Source: RUG11690 sp045616665
GTDB lineage: Bacteria > Bacteroidota > Bacteroidia > Bacteroidales > WCHB1-69
NCBI GenBank assembly: GCA_045616665.1
Contig: JAZLHE010000047.1
Coordinates: 62,001 to 126,000 of the forward strand
DNA: 64,000 bases
Direction of reading: 5' to 3'
The translations under genes and the position numbers were made by a program. Positions 17,051 to 25,606 of the stretch are shown piece by piece. The notes beneath the pieces are model-generated. The model was not told the origin of the DNA. It worked only from the letters and a program-made list of their open reading frames with translations, and did no database searches. Each line of letters starts with the position of its first letter. Position 1 is the first letter of the stretch.

Positions 17051-18127
17051 ATGGCTCGCTATATTCTCAAAAAATTTCTCTACGGACTCCTTCTTTTAGT
17101 CGGAGTGATTACCCTGGTATTCTTTTTGTTTACCGTACTTCCTTCCGACCCGGCACGAATGATGATGGGACAACGTAGCGACATTGACACGGAAGAAGCC
17201 ATACGCAAGGAAATGGGTTTGGACTTGCCCATCGGCATACAATATTTGGCCTACCTCAACGATTTATCCCCCATTTCCTGGCACAGCAACGACCAAAACA
17301 ATTTCTTTTACCTGGATGATGCAGATTATAGTTATGTCAAACTATTGTCACTCAACACTTCTACGATTGTATTAAAGAAACCATTTCTCCGCAGATCTTA
17401 CCAAAGCAAAAGATTGGTGTCTGAGATCCTCACCGAAGCCTTCCCAAAAACCGCTTTGCTGGCTTTGGTTTCCATCTTCTTTGCTATGATTGTGGGAATT
17501 GTCATCGGCATTTTATGCGCGGTTTTCAATGGCACCTGGTTCGACAAAATCAGCTTTTTCTTTTCCGTCTTGGGAATGTCCCTACCTTCCTTCTTTGCCG
17601 CCATCCTCTTTGCCTGGGTATTTGCCTTTCTTTTATCTGATTGGACAGGATTGAGTATGTTCGGCAGTCTATATACCGTTGATGATTATGGAACAGGATT
17701 ATTTATAGATTGGAAAAATCTTATTTTGCCAGCTATAACATTGGGAATCAGACCTTTGGCATTAGTAGTAGAATTAACGAAAAACTCTATTTTAGACGTT
17801 TTATCTCAAGACTATATCCGCACTGCCAAAGCCAAAGGACTTTCTTACCATAAAATTTTAATTCACCACTCATTAAAAAATGCCCTTAATCCCGTCATTA
17901 CGGCTATTTCTGGATGGTTAGCCGGACTTTTGGCCGGAGCGGTATTCGTAGAATATATTTTCGACTGGAAAGGTATGGGTGTGGTCATTGTCGATGCCTT
18001 AGACAAATATGATTTCCCCGTTGTGATGGGCTCACTGCTGTATGTATCTGTTATCTTGGTGATTATCAATGTACTTTGCGATATTATCTATGGCTGGTTG
18101 GATCCGAGAGTTTCCTTAACCGCATAG
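17051..18127 (+). CDS. Peptide-type ABC permease (DppB/OppB family)
   Basis: A 358-residue inner-membrane permease of the binding-protein-dependent peptide/nickel type. The first helix is GLLLLVGVITLVFFLFTVLP, followed by the family's DPARMMMG. The GLDLPIGIQYLAYL segment and the ATPase-contact EAA-like loop QDYIRTAKAKGLSYHKILIHHSLKNALNP (about residues 255-283) are clear. ATG 17051 is chosen over the TTG at 17036. A normal transporter also needs a DppC-type permease, one or two ATPases and a binding protein; none is next to it here, so they must be elsewhere. It lies just behind the M16 protease. Confidence 0.92.
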   Translation: MARYILKKFLYGLLLLVGVITLVFFLFTVLPSDPARMMMGQRSDIDTEEAIRKEMGLDLPIGIQYLAYLNDLSPISWHSNDQNNFFYLDDADYSYVKLLSLNTSTIVLKKPFLRRSYQSKRLVSEILTEAFPKTALLALVSIFFAMIVGIVIGILCAVFNGTWFDKISFFFSVLGMSLPSFFAAILFAWVFAFLLSDWTGLSMFGSLYTVDDYGTGLFIDWKNLILPAITLGIRPLALVVELTKNSILDVLSQDYIRTAKAKGLSYHKILIHHSLKNALNPVITAISGWLAGLLAGAVFVEYIFDWKGMGVVIVDALDKYDFPVVMGSLLYVSVILVIINVLCDIIYGWLDPRVSLTA

Positions 18128-18139
18128 CAGAATTTTTTG

Positions 18140-18148
18140 TAATTTTGC
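18140..18148 (+). promoter_or_regulatory. -7 element of the MATE transporter unit
   Basis: TAATTTTGC matches TAnnTTTGC, 43 bases before the ATG at 18192. It is followed by a repeated TTGCAAA. Confidence 0.7.
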
Positions 18149-18191
18149 AAATTGCAAATTTTAGAATTTGCCGTTTTTAATTATTACAAAA

Positions 18192-19613
18192 ATGCAGGGA
18201 CAAATCGACAATACCAAAGAATTTGAAACCAAGCCCATTCCGGCTCTTCTATGGCAATATGCCTTTCCTGCCGTGGTTACACAGATTATTGCTACGATTT
18301 ACAACATTGTGGATCGCATTTTTTTGGGACAATGCGTGGGAGCACTTGCCATTGCTGGTCTGGCTATCACGATGCCGATTATGAACATTGTGCACGCCTT
18401 TGGTTCGTTGGTGGGCGCTGGCGCATCCGCACGAATGAGCATTGTGTTGGGACGACGAGATATCAAGTGGGCAGAAAATATTCTGGGAAACAGTATGCTG
18501 CTTACCTTCTTCTTCGGCGCAATATTTGTTTCTACCTGGTATATCTTCGCTGACGAAATACTCGGACTTTTTGGAGCATCCGCCAATACCATCGCGTATG
18601 CGAGAACCTATATGAACATCGTCATTCCCGGAATGTTTCTCACCACTTTGTCATTCAATCTTACCGGATTAATTCGTTCTTCGGGGTATGCCAATAAGTC
18701 GATGTGGATTTTAGTGAGTGGAGCGCTATTGAATATCCTTCTTGATGCCATTTTCATTTACAAATTAGACTGGGGAATTGCCGGAGCGGCTTGGGGAACC
18801 ACTATTTCAATGGCATTTTCATCCATATTGGCTGTAACGCATTTCCTGCAACCAAAGTCCTTTATCCGTTTTAGAAGTCATTGTTGGAAACCAAGATTCT
18901 ATATCTTCCGCAATATTTTGGCCATTGGCATCAGTCCATTCTCGATGAATGTGGCTGCGTCTGCCGTGGTGGCCCTGTTGAACAACCAACTTTTGAAATA
19001 TGGCGGCGACAATGCCGTGGCTGCCAATGGCGTAGTCAATTCATTTGCTCCGTTGGTTGTAATGCTGGTGCTGGGCATTTGCCAGGGTATGCAGCCCATT
19101 GCCGGCTATAATTACGGAGCAGGGAAAATGGATAGACTAAAATCCGTATATAAATTGACTATGAAATGGGATGTGGCTATCGGATGTGTGGGCTCGCTGC
19201 TTGTCCTTACCATTCCTCGCTATTTGGCTATGTGCTTCTCCAAAGATGCCGATTTGATTGAATTATGCGTACCTGCTTTTCGTTTAATGCTGGTGATGTC
19301 GCCCTTAATTGGCTTTACCATCACCAACTCACAATTCTTTCAATCTATCGATAAACCGTGGATTGCCATCGTTACCAGTTTGTCAAGACAGGTGTTGTTC
19401 CTCACTCCGTTAATCTATATTGTACCACCAATTTTTGAAAGTTTTGGAGGAAGCGGACTCACTGGCGTTTTCTTCAGCTGTACCATCAGCGATGTGATGG
19501 GAGCCGTCCTATCGGCCTTACTTTTACGAAGTCAAATTAAAATATTCAAACCGGGATATATTCCCGACGAAATAAAGAAATTCAAAAAATTTACCCCTGA
19601 AAATATCAATTAA
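18192..19613 (+). CDS. MATE family efflux transporter
   Basis: A 473-residue cation-coupled multidrug or metabolite exporter with twelve hydrophobic segments in two similar halves. The start of the first half (PIPALLWQYAFPAVVTQIIATIYNIVDRIFLG) is the standard MATE opening, and VNSFAPLVVMLVLGICQGMQPIAGYNYGA is the matching motif in the second half. ATG 18192 is taken because the 24 bases before it, from a TTG, are not conserved-looking. The gene has its own promoter, and tsaB follows 30 bases after the stop. The substrate cannot be told. Confidence 0.94.
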   Translation: MQGQIDNTKEFETKPIPALLWQYAFPAVVTQIIATIYNIVDRIFLGQCVGALAIAGLAITMPIMNIVHAFGSLVGAGASARMSIVLGRRDIKWAENILGNSMLLTFFFGAIFVSTWYIFADEILGLFGASANTIAYARTYMNIVIPGMFLTTLSFNLTGLIRSSGYANKSMWILVSGALLNILLDAIFIYKLDWGIAGAAWGTTISMAFSSILAVTHFLQPKSFIRFRSHCWKPRFYIFRNILAIGISPFSMNVAASAVVALLNNQLLKYGGDNAVAANGVVNSFAPLVVMLVLGICQGMQPIAGYNYGAGKMDRLKSVYKLTMKWDVAIGCVGSLLVLTIPRYLAMCFSKDADLIELCVPAFRLMLVMSPLIGFTITNSQFFQSIDKPWIAIVTSLSRQVLFLTPLIYIVPPIFESFGGSGLTGVFFSCTISDVMGAVLSALLLRSQIKIFKPGYIPDEIKKFKKFTPENIN

Positions 19614-19643
19614 GGTAAGATATTGAAGATAAAAAAATTCATA

Positions 19644-20333
19644 ATGAACGAAAAACCATATATCTTGTGCATAGAAACCACCACGGAAATTTGCTCCGTG
19701 GCATTGTCCAAAGGTAACGAGTGCCTTGCGATTAAAGAATGCAATACCAATAATTCACATGCGAAAAATATGATTCCATTTGTGGAAGACGTGCTCAAAC
19801 AAGCCCAAATCGACAAAGCGCAACTCAACGCCATCGCCATCAGCATTGGACCCGGTTCTTACACAGGTCTCCGCATTGGCGTATCCACCGCCAAGGGATT
19901 GGCCTATACACTTAATATTCCTGTTATTGCCGTTTCCACGCTGGAAAGCATCGCTGAACCTTACATCGGAAAAGCCAGCCATTGCAGACCAACGCTTGAT
20001 GCACGTAGAATGGAAGTTTTCACCGCATTATTTGATGAAAAAGGCCAAGAAATTGAACCTGCAAATGCAAAAATCATCGAAGAAGACACATTTGACAACG
20101 AATTAAGTCAATATAAGACTGTTTTTTGCGGAAATGGAGCCCCAAAATGCAAGGATATTCTAAGCAAATATGCCAACGCCGATATCCAATTCGAACCTAT
20201 TTCGGCCCAAAATATGATTTCTATCGCCCATCGAAAATTTATTAATAAAGAGTTTGAAGACGTAGCTTACTTTGAACCCTTCTACCTGAAAGATTACGTG
20301 GCGGCAAAACCTAACGTAAAAGGTCTGCATTAA
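19644..20333 (+). CDS. tsaB: TsaB, tRNA threonylcarbamoyladenosine biosynthesis protein
   Basis: A 229-residue actin/HSP70-fold protein that scaffolds TsaD and TsaE when t6A is placed at position 37 of tRNAs reading ANN codons. The N-terminal phosphate-1-like loop CIETTTEICSVALS and the family hallmark GPGSYTGLRIGVSTAKGLAY (about residues 68-87) are present. ATG 19644 (MNEKPYILCIETT) is preferred to the TTG at 19623, since TsaB proteins begin only a few residues before the first strand. It is followed after 21 bases by the USP-like gene, in the same direction. Confidence 0.95.
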   Translation: MNEKPYILCIETTTEICSVALSKGNECLAIKECNTNNSHAKNMIPFVEDVLKQAQIDKAQLNAIAISIGPGSYTGLRIGVSTAKGLAYTLNIPVIAVSTLESIAEPYIGKASHCRPTLDARRMEVFTALFDEKGQEIEPANAKIIEEDTFDNELSQYKTVFCGNGAPKCKDILSKYANADIQFEPISAQNMISIAHRKFINKEFEDVAYFEPFYLKDYVAAKPNVKGLH

Positions 20334-20354
20334 TTATAACTCATTATATTCCTG

Positions 20355-21197
20355 ATGAATACGGAAGAAAAGAAGAAGTTGAATATCATTGCCATTGCGG
20401 ATGAATCCGAATTTGGAACTTCCGCGATTCGCCACGGCGGCATATTGGCGGCTATTTTTCAAGCTTCTTTGACCATCATCACCAACTTCTCCTTACACTC
20501 TTCGCCACCAGAAAAAAAATCAACCATTCCCCCCGAACAACTGAAAATCACCGACCAACTCATCAGTAATCATATCGAAGTCTTTTTACTTTCAGAATCA
20601 TTCAATCAACAAAATATTTACTCCTATGCCGATGAAAACAACACCATTATGTTTGTCATCGGCGTACAAAAAAAAGGTTCCGACTGCCTTTTCAATTTAA
20701 GGAAAGCCCGCCGCTTTATCAAGCCTTCGCGCCTGCCAGTGATGACAGTGGGTAAAAAGCTGCCTGCCGATAACATCTATCGAAATGTGATGCTTCCCCT
20801 TGACATTGATAGGCAACAAAAGGAAAAATCATTGTGGGCCGGTTACTTCAGCAGATTCTACCACGCTAAAATCCACGTGCTTTATTCTAAGTATAAGGAT
20901 CAATTTTTAAAGCAAAAAGTTAAAGACAATGTGGATTTTACCAAAAAACTATATGCCAATCTTGAAATTGACTACGAACTGCATCAAATGGACAAAACCA
21001 TTGACGACATCGATCGTTTTTCGATAGATTTCGCACCCACGATAGAAGCTTCGTTAACCGTCATTATGATGACCAATTATTATTCCATCATCGATTATAT
21101 TTTTGGACCAAAGGAAAATGCGATAATTGCCAACGAAGCCGGGTTGCCCGTTCTCTGCATTAACGAGCGAGATGATTTATATGTTCTTTGCACATAA
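20355..21197 (+). CDS. Universal stress protein-like, tandem domains
   Basis: A 280-residue soluble protein. The opening strand and turn (LNIIAIADESEFGTSAIRHGGILAAIFQASLTIIT) and a middle restart (RNVMLPLDIDRQQKEKSLWAGYFSRFYHAKIHVLYS) resemble the beginnings of two USP/UspA alpha-beta domains. The usual ATP-binding GxxGx9GS is not obvious, so it may not bind ATP. It is cotranscribed with tsaB and followed 6 bases later by the beta-mannosidase gene. The assignment rests on fold-level resemblance and is moderate. No signal peptide is present. Confidence 0.5.
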   Translation: MNTEEKKKLNIIAIADESEFGTSAIRHGGILAAIFQASLTIITNFSLHSSPPEKKSTIPPEQLKITDQLISNHIEVFLLSESFNQQNIYSYADENNTIMFVIGVQKKGSDCLFNLRKARRFIKPSRLPVMTVGKKLPADNIYRNVMLPLDIDRQQKEKSLWAGYFSRFYHAKIHVLYSKYKDQFLKQKVKDNVDFTKKLYANLEIDYELHQMDKTIDDIDRFSIDFAPTIEASLTVIMMTNYYSIIDYIFGPKENAIIANEAGLPVLCINERDDLYVLCT

Positions 21198-21203
21198 TTA
21201 GTT

Positions 21204-23750
21204 ATGAAAAAAAATATTCTTTTTTACACCTTGTTTTTATTGATGGTTGGTTTTTCTGCTTGTACAACTAATCATCGAAGCATTGAAGGAAAATCCCTTT
21301 TTATCACCGATTGGGAATTTCAATACCAAGGTCAATGGTATCCGGCCTTTGTTCCCAGCTACATTCATACGGATTTATTGGATAACAAGCTCATTTCGGA
21401 CCCGTTTTTCGGCACCAACGAAGACAGTGTTCAATGGGTAAGCGACAGCTGTTGGACTTACCGCTTGCGCTTTGATGCGTCTGAAGTCCATACTTCCCAA
21501 CATTCCGAATTCGTTTTTGAAGGCGTGACGGGTTATGCCGAATTTTATCTCAACGATGAACCTTTTCTCAATCAGGAGGGAAATAATTACACAGATAATA
21601 GTTTCAGAACTTGGCGATTCCCCATTCCCGACAATTTAAAGGAAACAGACAATGTTTTGATTGTCAAATTTATTCCCGCGGCCACCATCATCAAGGAACG
21701 AAGCGCGCAACTGCCCTATCAATTGCCCGACTCGCGTGCTTTTCTCCGCACGCCGCCTTATCAAGGTGGTTGGGACTGGGGACCGAAATTAGTTACCTGC
21801 GGCTTATCAAAACCGGTTTATGTTAACCAATGGGAGGACTTCAACATACAAAACCTGTACATTCGTCAAAATATTATCAATGACGAAGAAGCACACCTCA
21901 TCGTTTCCTTTCATATTTTCAGTAATCAGAATGACAAAGTCACCATCAAATATCTTATTGACGATGAAGTAGTTAAAACTATCCGAAGAGTACCTATAGG
22001 TGCAACGGCAGATTATCTTTCCACCGAACTCACCATCAAAAATCCAAAATTATGGTATCCCAACGGGATGGGAGAACAAAACCGTTACAAAATTGGCGTA
22101 CAGGTAGAAAAAGACGACGTTTCGAAAAAACTCGAGAGTAAAATCGGCTTGAGAACCATTGGGTTGATAAACAAACAGGATTCCATTGGAAGTTCCTTTG
22201 AATTTCACGTCAACGGTGAAGCTTTATACGTAAAAGGTGCCAACTGGATTCCTGCGGATTTTTTTCCCACCAACATCAAGGATGAGCAATACCGCAACTT
22301 ACTCGAAGCGTGCAAAGAATCCAATATGAATATGATTCGCGTTTGGGGCGGCGGCATTTACGAACCCGACGTGTTTTATGACTTGTGCGACGAATTGGGC
22401 ATCTTGGTATGGCAAGACTTTATGTACGCCTGCGCACTATATCCCGGGGACAGCAGTTTTCTGCATAATGCCAAAATGGAAGCAGAAGAACAGGTTATCC
22501 GTTTACGCAACCACCCGTGCTTAGCCGTTTGGTGCGGCAACAACGAAGTACAAAACGGTTGGGAAGACTGGGGATGGAAAGCAAACTATTGTCCTGAGCA
22601 TCAAGCCGAATTAGACCACAACCTTCACTTTTTATTTGACACCCTGCTCTTCGGAGTCGTCAAGGAACATAATTCCTATTGCCCCTACGTTTCCACATCT
22701 CCCTTATGGGGATGGGGACATCCCGAATGCTGCACCGAAGGCGATTCCCACTATTGGGGCGTTTGGTGGGGAGAATTGCCGTTTGAGATGTGGGAAGAAA
22801 AAACCGGACGCTTTATGTCGGAATATGGTTTTCAGAGTTACCCGACGATGTCCACCATTGCCGCTTTTACGTCCGAAAATGAACGCTCGCTCAACAGCGC
22901 GAGCCTGAAAAATCATCAAAAGCATGGTCGCGGAATCGAAATCATCAACAAGGCCCTGACACAATATTTCTATGTTCCCACACAACTAAAAGATTACATT
23001 TATCTAAGCCAATTGGTTCAGGCCTACGGGATTGGCAACGCCATTGAAGTTCACCGCCGCAACCAACCTCACTGTATGGGTACCCTGTATTGGCAAATCA
23101 ACGACTGCTGGCCCGTGGCTTCTTGGAGCAGCATAGACTACTATGGCAATTGGAAGGCCCTGCAATACGAGGCCAAACGACAATTTGAACCCGTTATCAT
23201 CACCACGGCACCGAGACAAAAAAACACATTGCCTATTTATGTCATTAATGACAAAAAGAAAAATTTAACCTCCCACCTTCAAATTCAACTATGCGATTTT
23301 ACAGGACAAGTCAAAGATAGTATCCAAACCGATGAGTTTAATATTCCCGCACAAAGCTCAACAGAAGTCTTTCAATATTCAATTCCAAAATCTTTCAAAA
23401 CAAAATATTTTAATTCACACTATCTGTTAATTAAATTGTATAATTCTGATAATCAACTAATTACACAAAAAATTTATTTTTATCTGTATCCCAATAAACT
23501 TGATTTTTCTCGCGATGGCATTATTTCACAAGTAAAACGAATTAATGTGGGGACGGCAGACGAGCAATACGAATTTACCATTTCCTCCAATGAAATCAAA
23601 TATGGCGTAGCCATTTCCTCTAATATTGTCGGGCATTATTCCGATAATTATTTCACTCTGTTGCCGGGCGAAACGAAAAAAATTATTTTCACTCCTTCCC
23701 GTCCAGCAAAAAATCAAATGAAATATCGCATCACTGCTTTTGGAAAATAA
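21204..23750 (+). CDS. Beta-mannosidase, GH2 family, lipoprotein
   Basis: An 848-residue glycoside hydrolase family 2 enzyme that should remove terminal beta-mannose from oligosaccharides such as mannan pieces or N-glycan cores. The lipoprotein signal ends in FSAC (Cys about residue 20), so it is anchored in an outer-envelope membrane. A jelly-roll sugar-binding domain and an immunoglobulin-like domain come first. The TIM barrel follows, with acid/base Glu448 in CGNNEV and nucleophile Glu540 in FMSEYGFQSYP. The WGGGIYEPDVFYDLCDELGILVWQDFMY block is typical of beta-mannosidases. It is not in a SusCD locus here, and its closest neighbours are unrelated genes. Confidence 0.92.
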   Translation: MKKNILFYTLFLLMVGFSACTTNHRSIEGKSLFITDWEFQYQGQWYPAFVPSYIHTDLLDNKLISDPFFGTNEDSVQWVSDSCWTYRLRFDASEVHTSQHSEFVFEGVTGYAEFYLNDEPFLNQEGNNYTDNSFRTWRFPIPDNLKETDNVLIVKFIPAATIIKERSAQLPYQLPDSRAFLRTPPYQGGWDWGPKLVTCGLSKPVYVNQWEDFNIQNLYIRQNIINDEEAHLIVSFHIFSNQNDKVTIKYLIDDEVVKTIRRVPIGATADYLSTELTIKNPKLWYPNGMGEQNRYKIGVQVEKDDVSKKLESKIGLRTIGLINKQDSIGSSFEFHVNGEALYVKGANWIPADFFPTNIKDEQYRNLLEACKESNMNMIRVWGGGIYEPDVFYDLCDELGILVWQDFMYACALYPGDSSFLHNAKMEAEEQVIRLRNHPCLAVWCGNNEVQNGWEDWGWKANYCPEHQAELDHNLHFLFDTLLFGVVKEHNSYCPYVSTSPLWGWGHPECCTEGDSHYWGVWWGELPFEMWEEKTGRFMSEYGFQSYPTMSTIAAFTSENERSLNSASLKNHQKHGRGIEIINKALTQYFYVPTQLKDYIYLSQLVQAYGIGNAIEVHRRNQPHCMGTLYWQINDCWPVASWSSIDYYGNWKALQYEAKRQFEPVIITTAPRQKNTLPIYVINDKKKNLTSHLQIQLCDFTGQVKDSIQTDEFNIPAQSSTEVFQYSIPKSFKTKYFNSHYLLIKLYNSDNQLITQKIYFYLYPNKLDFSRDGIISQVKRINVGTADEQYEFTISSNEIKYGVAISSNIVGHYSDNYFTLLPGETKKIIFTPSRPAKNQMKYRITAFGK

Positions 23751-23758
23751 AAATTTCG

Positions 23759-23767
23759 TACTTTTGC
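23759..23767 (+). promoter_or_regulatory. -7 element of the Nfu/ychF unit
   Basis: TACTTTTGC matches TAnnTTTGC. A TTTTG lies 16-17 bases upstream, inside the end of the beta-mannosidase gene. The ATG follows 17 bases after the element. Confidence 0.75.
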
Positions 23768-23784
23768 ATTCTAAAACCAAAATT

Positions 23785-24033
23785 ATGGAAACTCCGACTT
23801 TAGAACAAAAAGTAAAATCAATTATCAGTCAAATCCGCCCATATTTACAGCAGGACGGAGGAGATATCGAATTTATTGAACTTACTGCTGACAATGTCGT
23901 TAAGGTAAAATTGCAGGGTGCTTGCGGAACTTGTCCTCACGCAAAAATGACATTGAAGAATGGAGTTGAACAAACCTTGAAAAAATACCTTCCCGAAGTT
24001 GACCACGTAGAAGATATTATTTTAGGTTTTTAA
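23785..24033 (+). CDS. NifU C-terminal-like Fe-S scaffold protein
   Basis: An 82-residue stand-alone Nfu domain. The Fe-S cluster ligands are the two Cys of GACGTCPHAKMT (about residues 51-54), and the IRPYLQQDGGDIEF opening is characteristic. Two subunits should share a [4Fe-4S] cluster and hand it to target enzymes. ATG 23785 is chosen; the longer frame reads through the promoter. No A-type or IscU domain is fused, unlike in NfuA of Enterobacteria. ychF follows after 21 bases. Confidence 0.94.
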   Translation: METPTLEQKVKSIISQIRPYLQQDGGDIEFIELTADNVVKVKLQGACGTCPHAKMTLKNGVEQTLKKYLPEVDHVEDIILGF

Positions 24034-24054
24034 TCATTAAAAAAAGAAAAAGAA

Positions 24055-25155
24055 ATGGGACTTAAATGCGGAATTGTTGGGTTAACCAACTCGGGAAAGA
24101 CAACGATGTTCAACTGCATCTCGAATACGAAAGCAGCCGTAACCGATTTTGCTTACAGTACCAACAAATCCAATATCGGTGTTTGTCCGGTTCCAGATGA
24201 CCGCTTGGCCAACATCGACACTTTCATCAAAGCCGACAAACTGATATATGCCACATTGGACGTGGTGGATATTCCCGGATTGGCAAAAGGAGCCAGCCAG
24301 GGCGAAGGAATCGGCAACGGCTTTTTGGCCGACGTTCGCCTTTGCGATGCCCTCGTACACGTGCTCCGCTGCTTCGACAACCCCAACCTGCCTCACGTGG
24401 AAGGTTCCATCGACCCCGTGAGAGACATTGAAATCGTTGATTTCGAGTTACAGGTGAAGGATTTGGAACAAATCAACAAAAAACTGCAAAAAGTTGAAAA
24501 GGCAGCCAAATTGGCCAATGAAAAAAACGCGAAGCGAGAATACGAAGTTTTGCTGAAATATAAGGCGCATTTGGAAAATTTCCAAAATGTAAGGACTCTG
24601 GAAGTTACTCCCGAAGAAAAGGCCATCGTCAGCGATATGATGCTACTGACCGAAAAACCGATGATGTTTGTCTGCAATGTCAACGACGACGATGCGGTAA
24701 ATGGCAATGCGTACGTTGAGAACGTTAAGGAATATTTGAAAAATAAAGATGCAGAAATGCTTGTCATTGCGGCAAAAATCGAATCTGAAATTGCAGAATT
24801 GGATAGTGAAGAGGACCAGAAGGCATTTTTAGAGGATGTGGGATTAACCGAACCTGGCGTGAATAAAGTTATCCGCGCCGCCTACAAAATGTTGGACCTC
24901 ATCTCATTCTTTACCGTGGGAGGAAAGGAAAACCGTGCGTGGACCATTCATAAGGGAATGTTGGCACCACAAGCTGCCGGCGTTATCCACAGCGACTTGG
25001 AAAGAGGTTTTATCCGTGCGGAAGTCATCAAATATGCCGACTTGGTGCAGTTGGGTTCCGAATTAAAGTGCAAGGAAGCAGGTAAGTTGTCGGTAGAAGG
25101 AAAAAATTACGAAGTACAGGACGGGGACATTCTGCATATTCGTTTTAATGTTTAG
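24055..25155 (+). CDS. ychF: YchF/Ola1 family P-loop NTPase
   Basis: A 366-residue Obg-related NTPase that binds the ribosome and, in its family, prefers ATP to GTP. The P-loop is GLTNSGKTT (residues 9-17), G3 is DIPGLAKGASQGEGIGN, and the G4 region reads NVND in place of NKxD, which fits the known relaxed base specificity. A helical coiled-coil insertion (about residues 130-180) and the C-terminal TGS-like domain (AGVIHSDLERGFIRAEVIKYADLVQLG) are present. It is cotranscribed with the Nfu protein. It ends 52 bases before tRNA-Gly. Confidence 0.96.
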   Translation: MGLKCGIVGLTNSGKTTMFNCISNTKAAVTDFAYSTNKSNIGVCPVPDDRLANIDTFIKADKLIYATLDVVDIPGLAKGASQGEGIGNGFLADVRLCDALVHVLRCFDNPNLPHVEGSIDPVRDIEIVDFELQVKDLEQINKKLQKVEKAAKLANEKNAKREYEVLLKYKAHLENFQNVRTLEVTPEEKAIVSDMMLLTEKPMMFVCNVNDDDAVNGNAYVENVKEYLKNKDAEMLVIAAKIESEIAELDSEEDQKAFLEDVGLTEPGVNKVIRAAYKMLDLISFFTVGGKENRAWTIHKGMLAPQAAGVIHSDLERGFIRAEVIKYADLVQLGSELKCKEAGKLSVEGKNYEVQDGDILHIRFNV

Positions 25156-25207
25156 TGAAATTTGATTTGTCCGGTGTTTTTTTTTCGGCAAGTCAGTTAC
25201 AAATAAT

Positions 25208-25283
25208 GCGATAGTAGCTCAGTTGGTAGAGCGGCGGCTTCCCAAGCCGCAGGTCGCGGGTTCGAACCCCGTCTATCGCTCCA
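25208..25283 (+). tRNA. tRNA-Gly (anticodon CCC), CCA encoded
   Basis: A 76-base cloverleaf. The acceptor GCGATAG/CTATCGC is perfect, the anticodon stem GCGGC/GCCGC holds loop TTCCCAA (anticodon CCC, Gly GGG codons), and the T-loop is GGTTCGAACCC. The 3' CCA is in the DNA, unlike in the other two tRNAs of the window. The accessory DUF3791/DUF3990 genes begin about 100 bases downstream. Confidence 0.96.
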
Positions 25284-25291
25284 AAAAATTT

Positions 25292-25338
25292 TGCCAAATC
25301 TTATCATACGATTTTGAAGAATGATAATAAATTTGGCA
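25292..25338 (+). repeat. Imperfect inverted repeat behind tRNA-Gly
   Basis: Arms TGCCAAAT (25292-25299) plus TTATCAT, and ATGATAA plus ATTTGGCA (25331-25338), give 8+7 paired bases around a small internal bulge and a 13-base loop. No T-run follows, so it is not a standard terminator. The right arm contains the putative -33 TTTG of the next unit. It could be a regulatory hairpin or an insertion scar. Confidence 0.6.
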
Positions 25339-25362
25339 CAAGTGATTTTTATTGTATATTGG
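25332..25362 (+). promoter_or_regulatory. Possible promoter of the DUF3791/DUF3990-thyA unit
   Basis: TTTG (25332-25335), 19-base spacer, TATATTGG (25355-25362). The spacing is right; the -7 element deviates from TAnnTTTG at two positions. It is the only candidate promoter seen for the three cassette genes and thyA. Confidence 0.5.
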
Positions 25363-25387
25363 GCAAACAGAAATAAAAATTATAACT

Positions 25388-25606
25388 ATGGACTTAAAAG
25401 CATCTTATGTTATTATGGTCATTCGGAAGTTTGCAGAACATTACAGCTTATCTAACAAAGAGTCTTATCAATATTTAAAACAATATGGTGGAATTTCCTT
25501 TTTAGATGAGTGCTATGAGGCAGAGCACACTCTTTCTTTTGATGATGCTATAGCGGATTTATCGCGAGTTTGTCAAAATCATGGAGGAGGGCTTCGCTAT
25601 GCTTAA
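25388..25606 (+). CDS. DUF3791-like small protein (candidate antitoxin)
   Basis: A 72-residue protein resembling DUF3791: short helices with YVIMVIRKFAEHYSLSNKESYQYLKQYGGISFLDECYEAEHTLS, the pattern of a small helical domain often encoded beside DUF3990. ATG 25388 is chosen; the longer frame starts inside the promoter. It overlaps the DUF3990 gene by 8 bases. By analogy with toxin-antitoxin order it may neutralise or target the ADP-ribosyltransferase-like protein; this is inference. Confidence 0.65.
   Translation: MDLKASYVIMVIRKFAEHYSLSNKESYQYLKQYGGISFLDECYEAEHTLSFDDAIADLSRVCQNHGGGLRYA
25583..25591 (+). promoter_or_regulatory. Strong Shine-Dalgarno of the DUF3990 gene
   Basis: GGAGGAGGG lies 7 bases before ATG 25599 and inside the end of the preceding gene. 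It decides for ATG 25599 over the ATG at 25581, and is unusual for this phylum. Confidence 0.72.

Noticed and set aside
25292..25338. The hairpin behind tRNA-Gly as terminator or as an attachment site
   Set aside because: No T-run follows the right arm, and I found no copy of the tRNA 3' end before thyA, so neither reading is supported.
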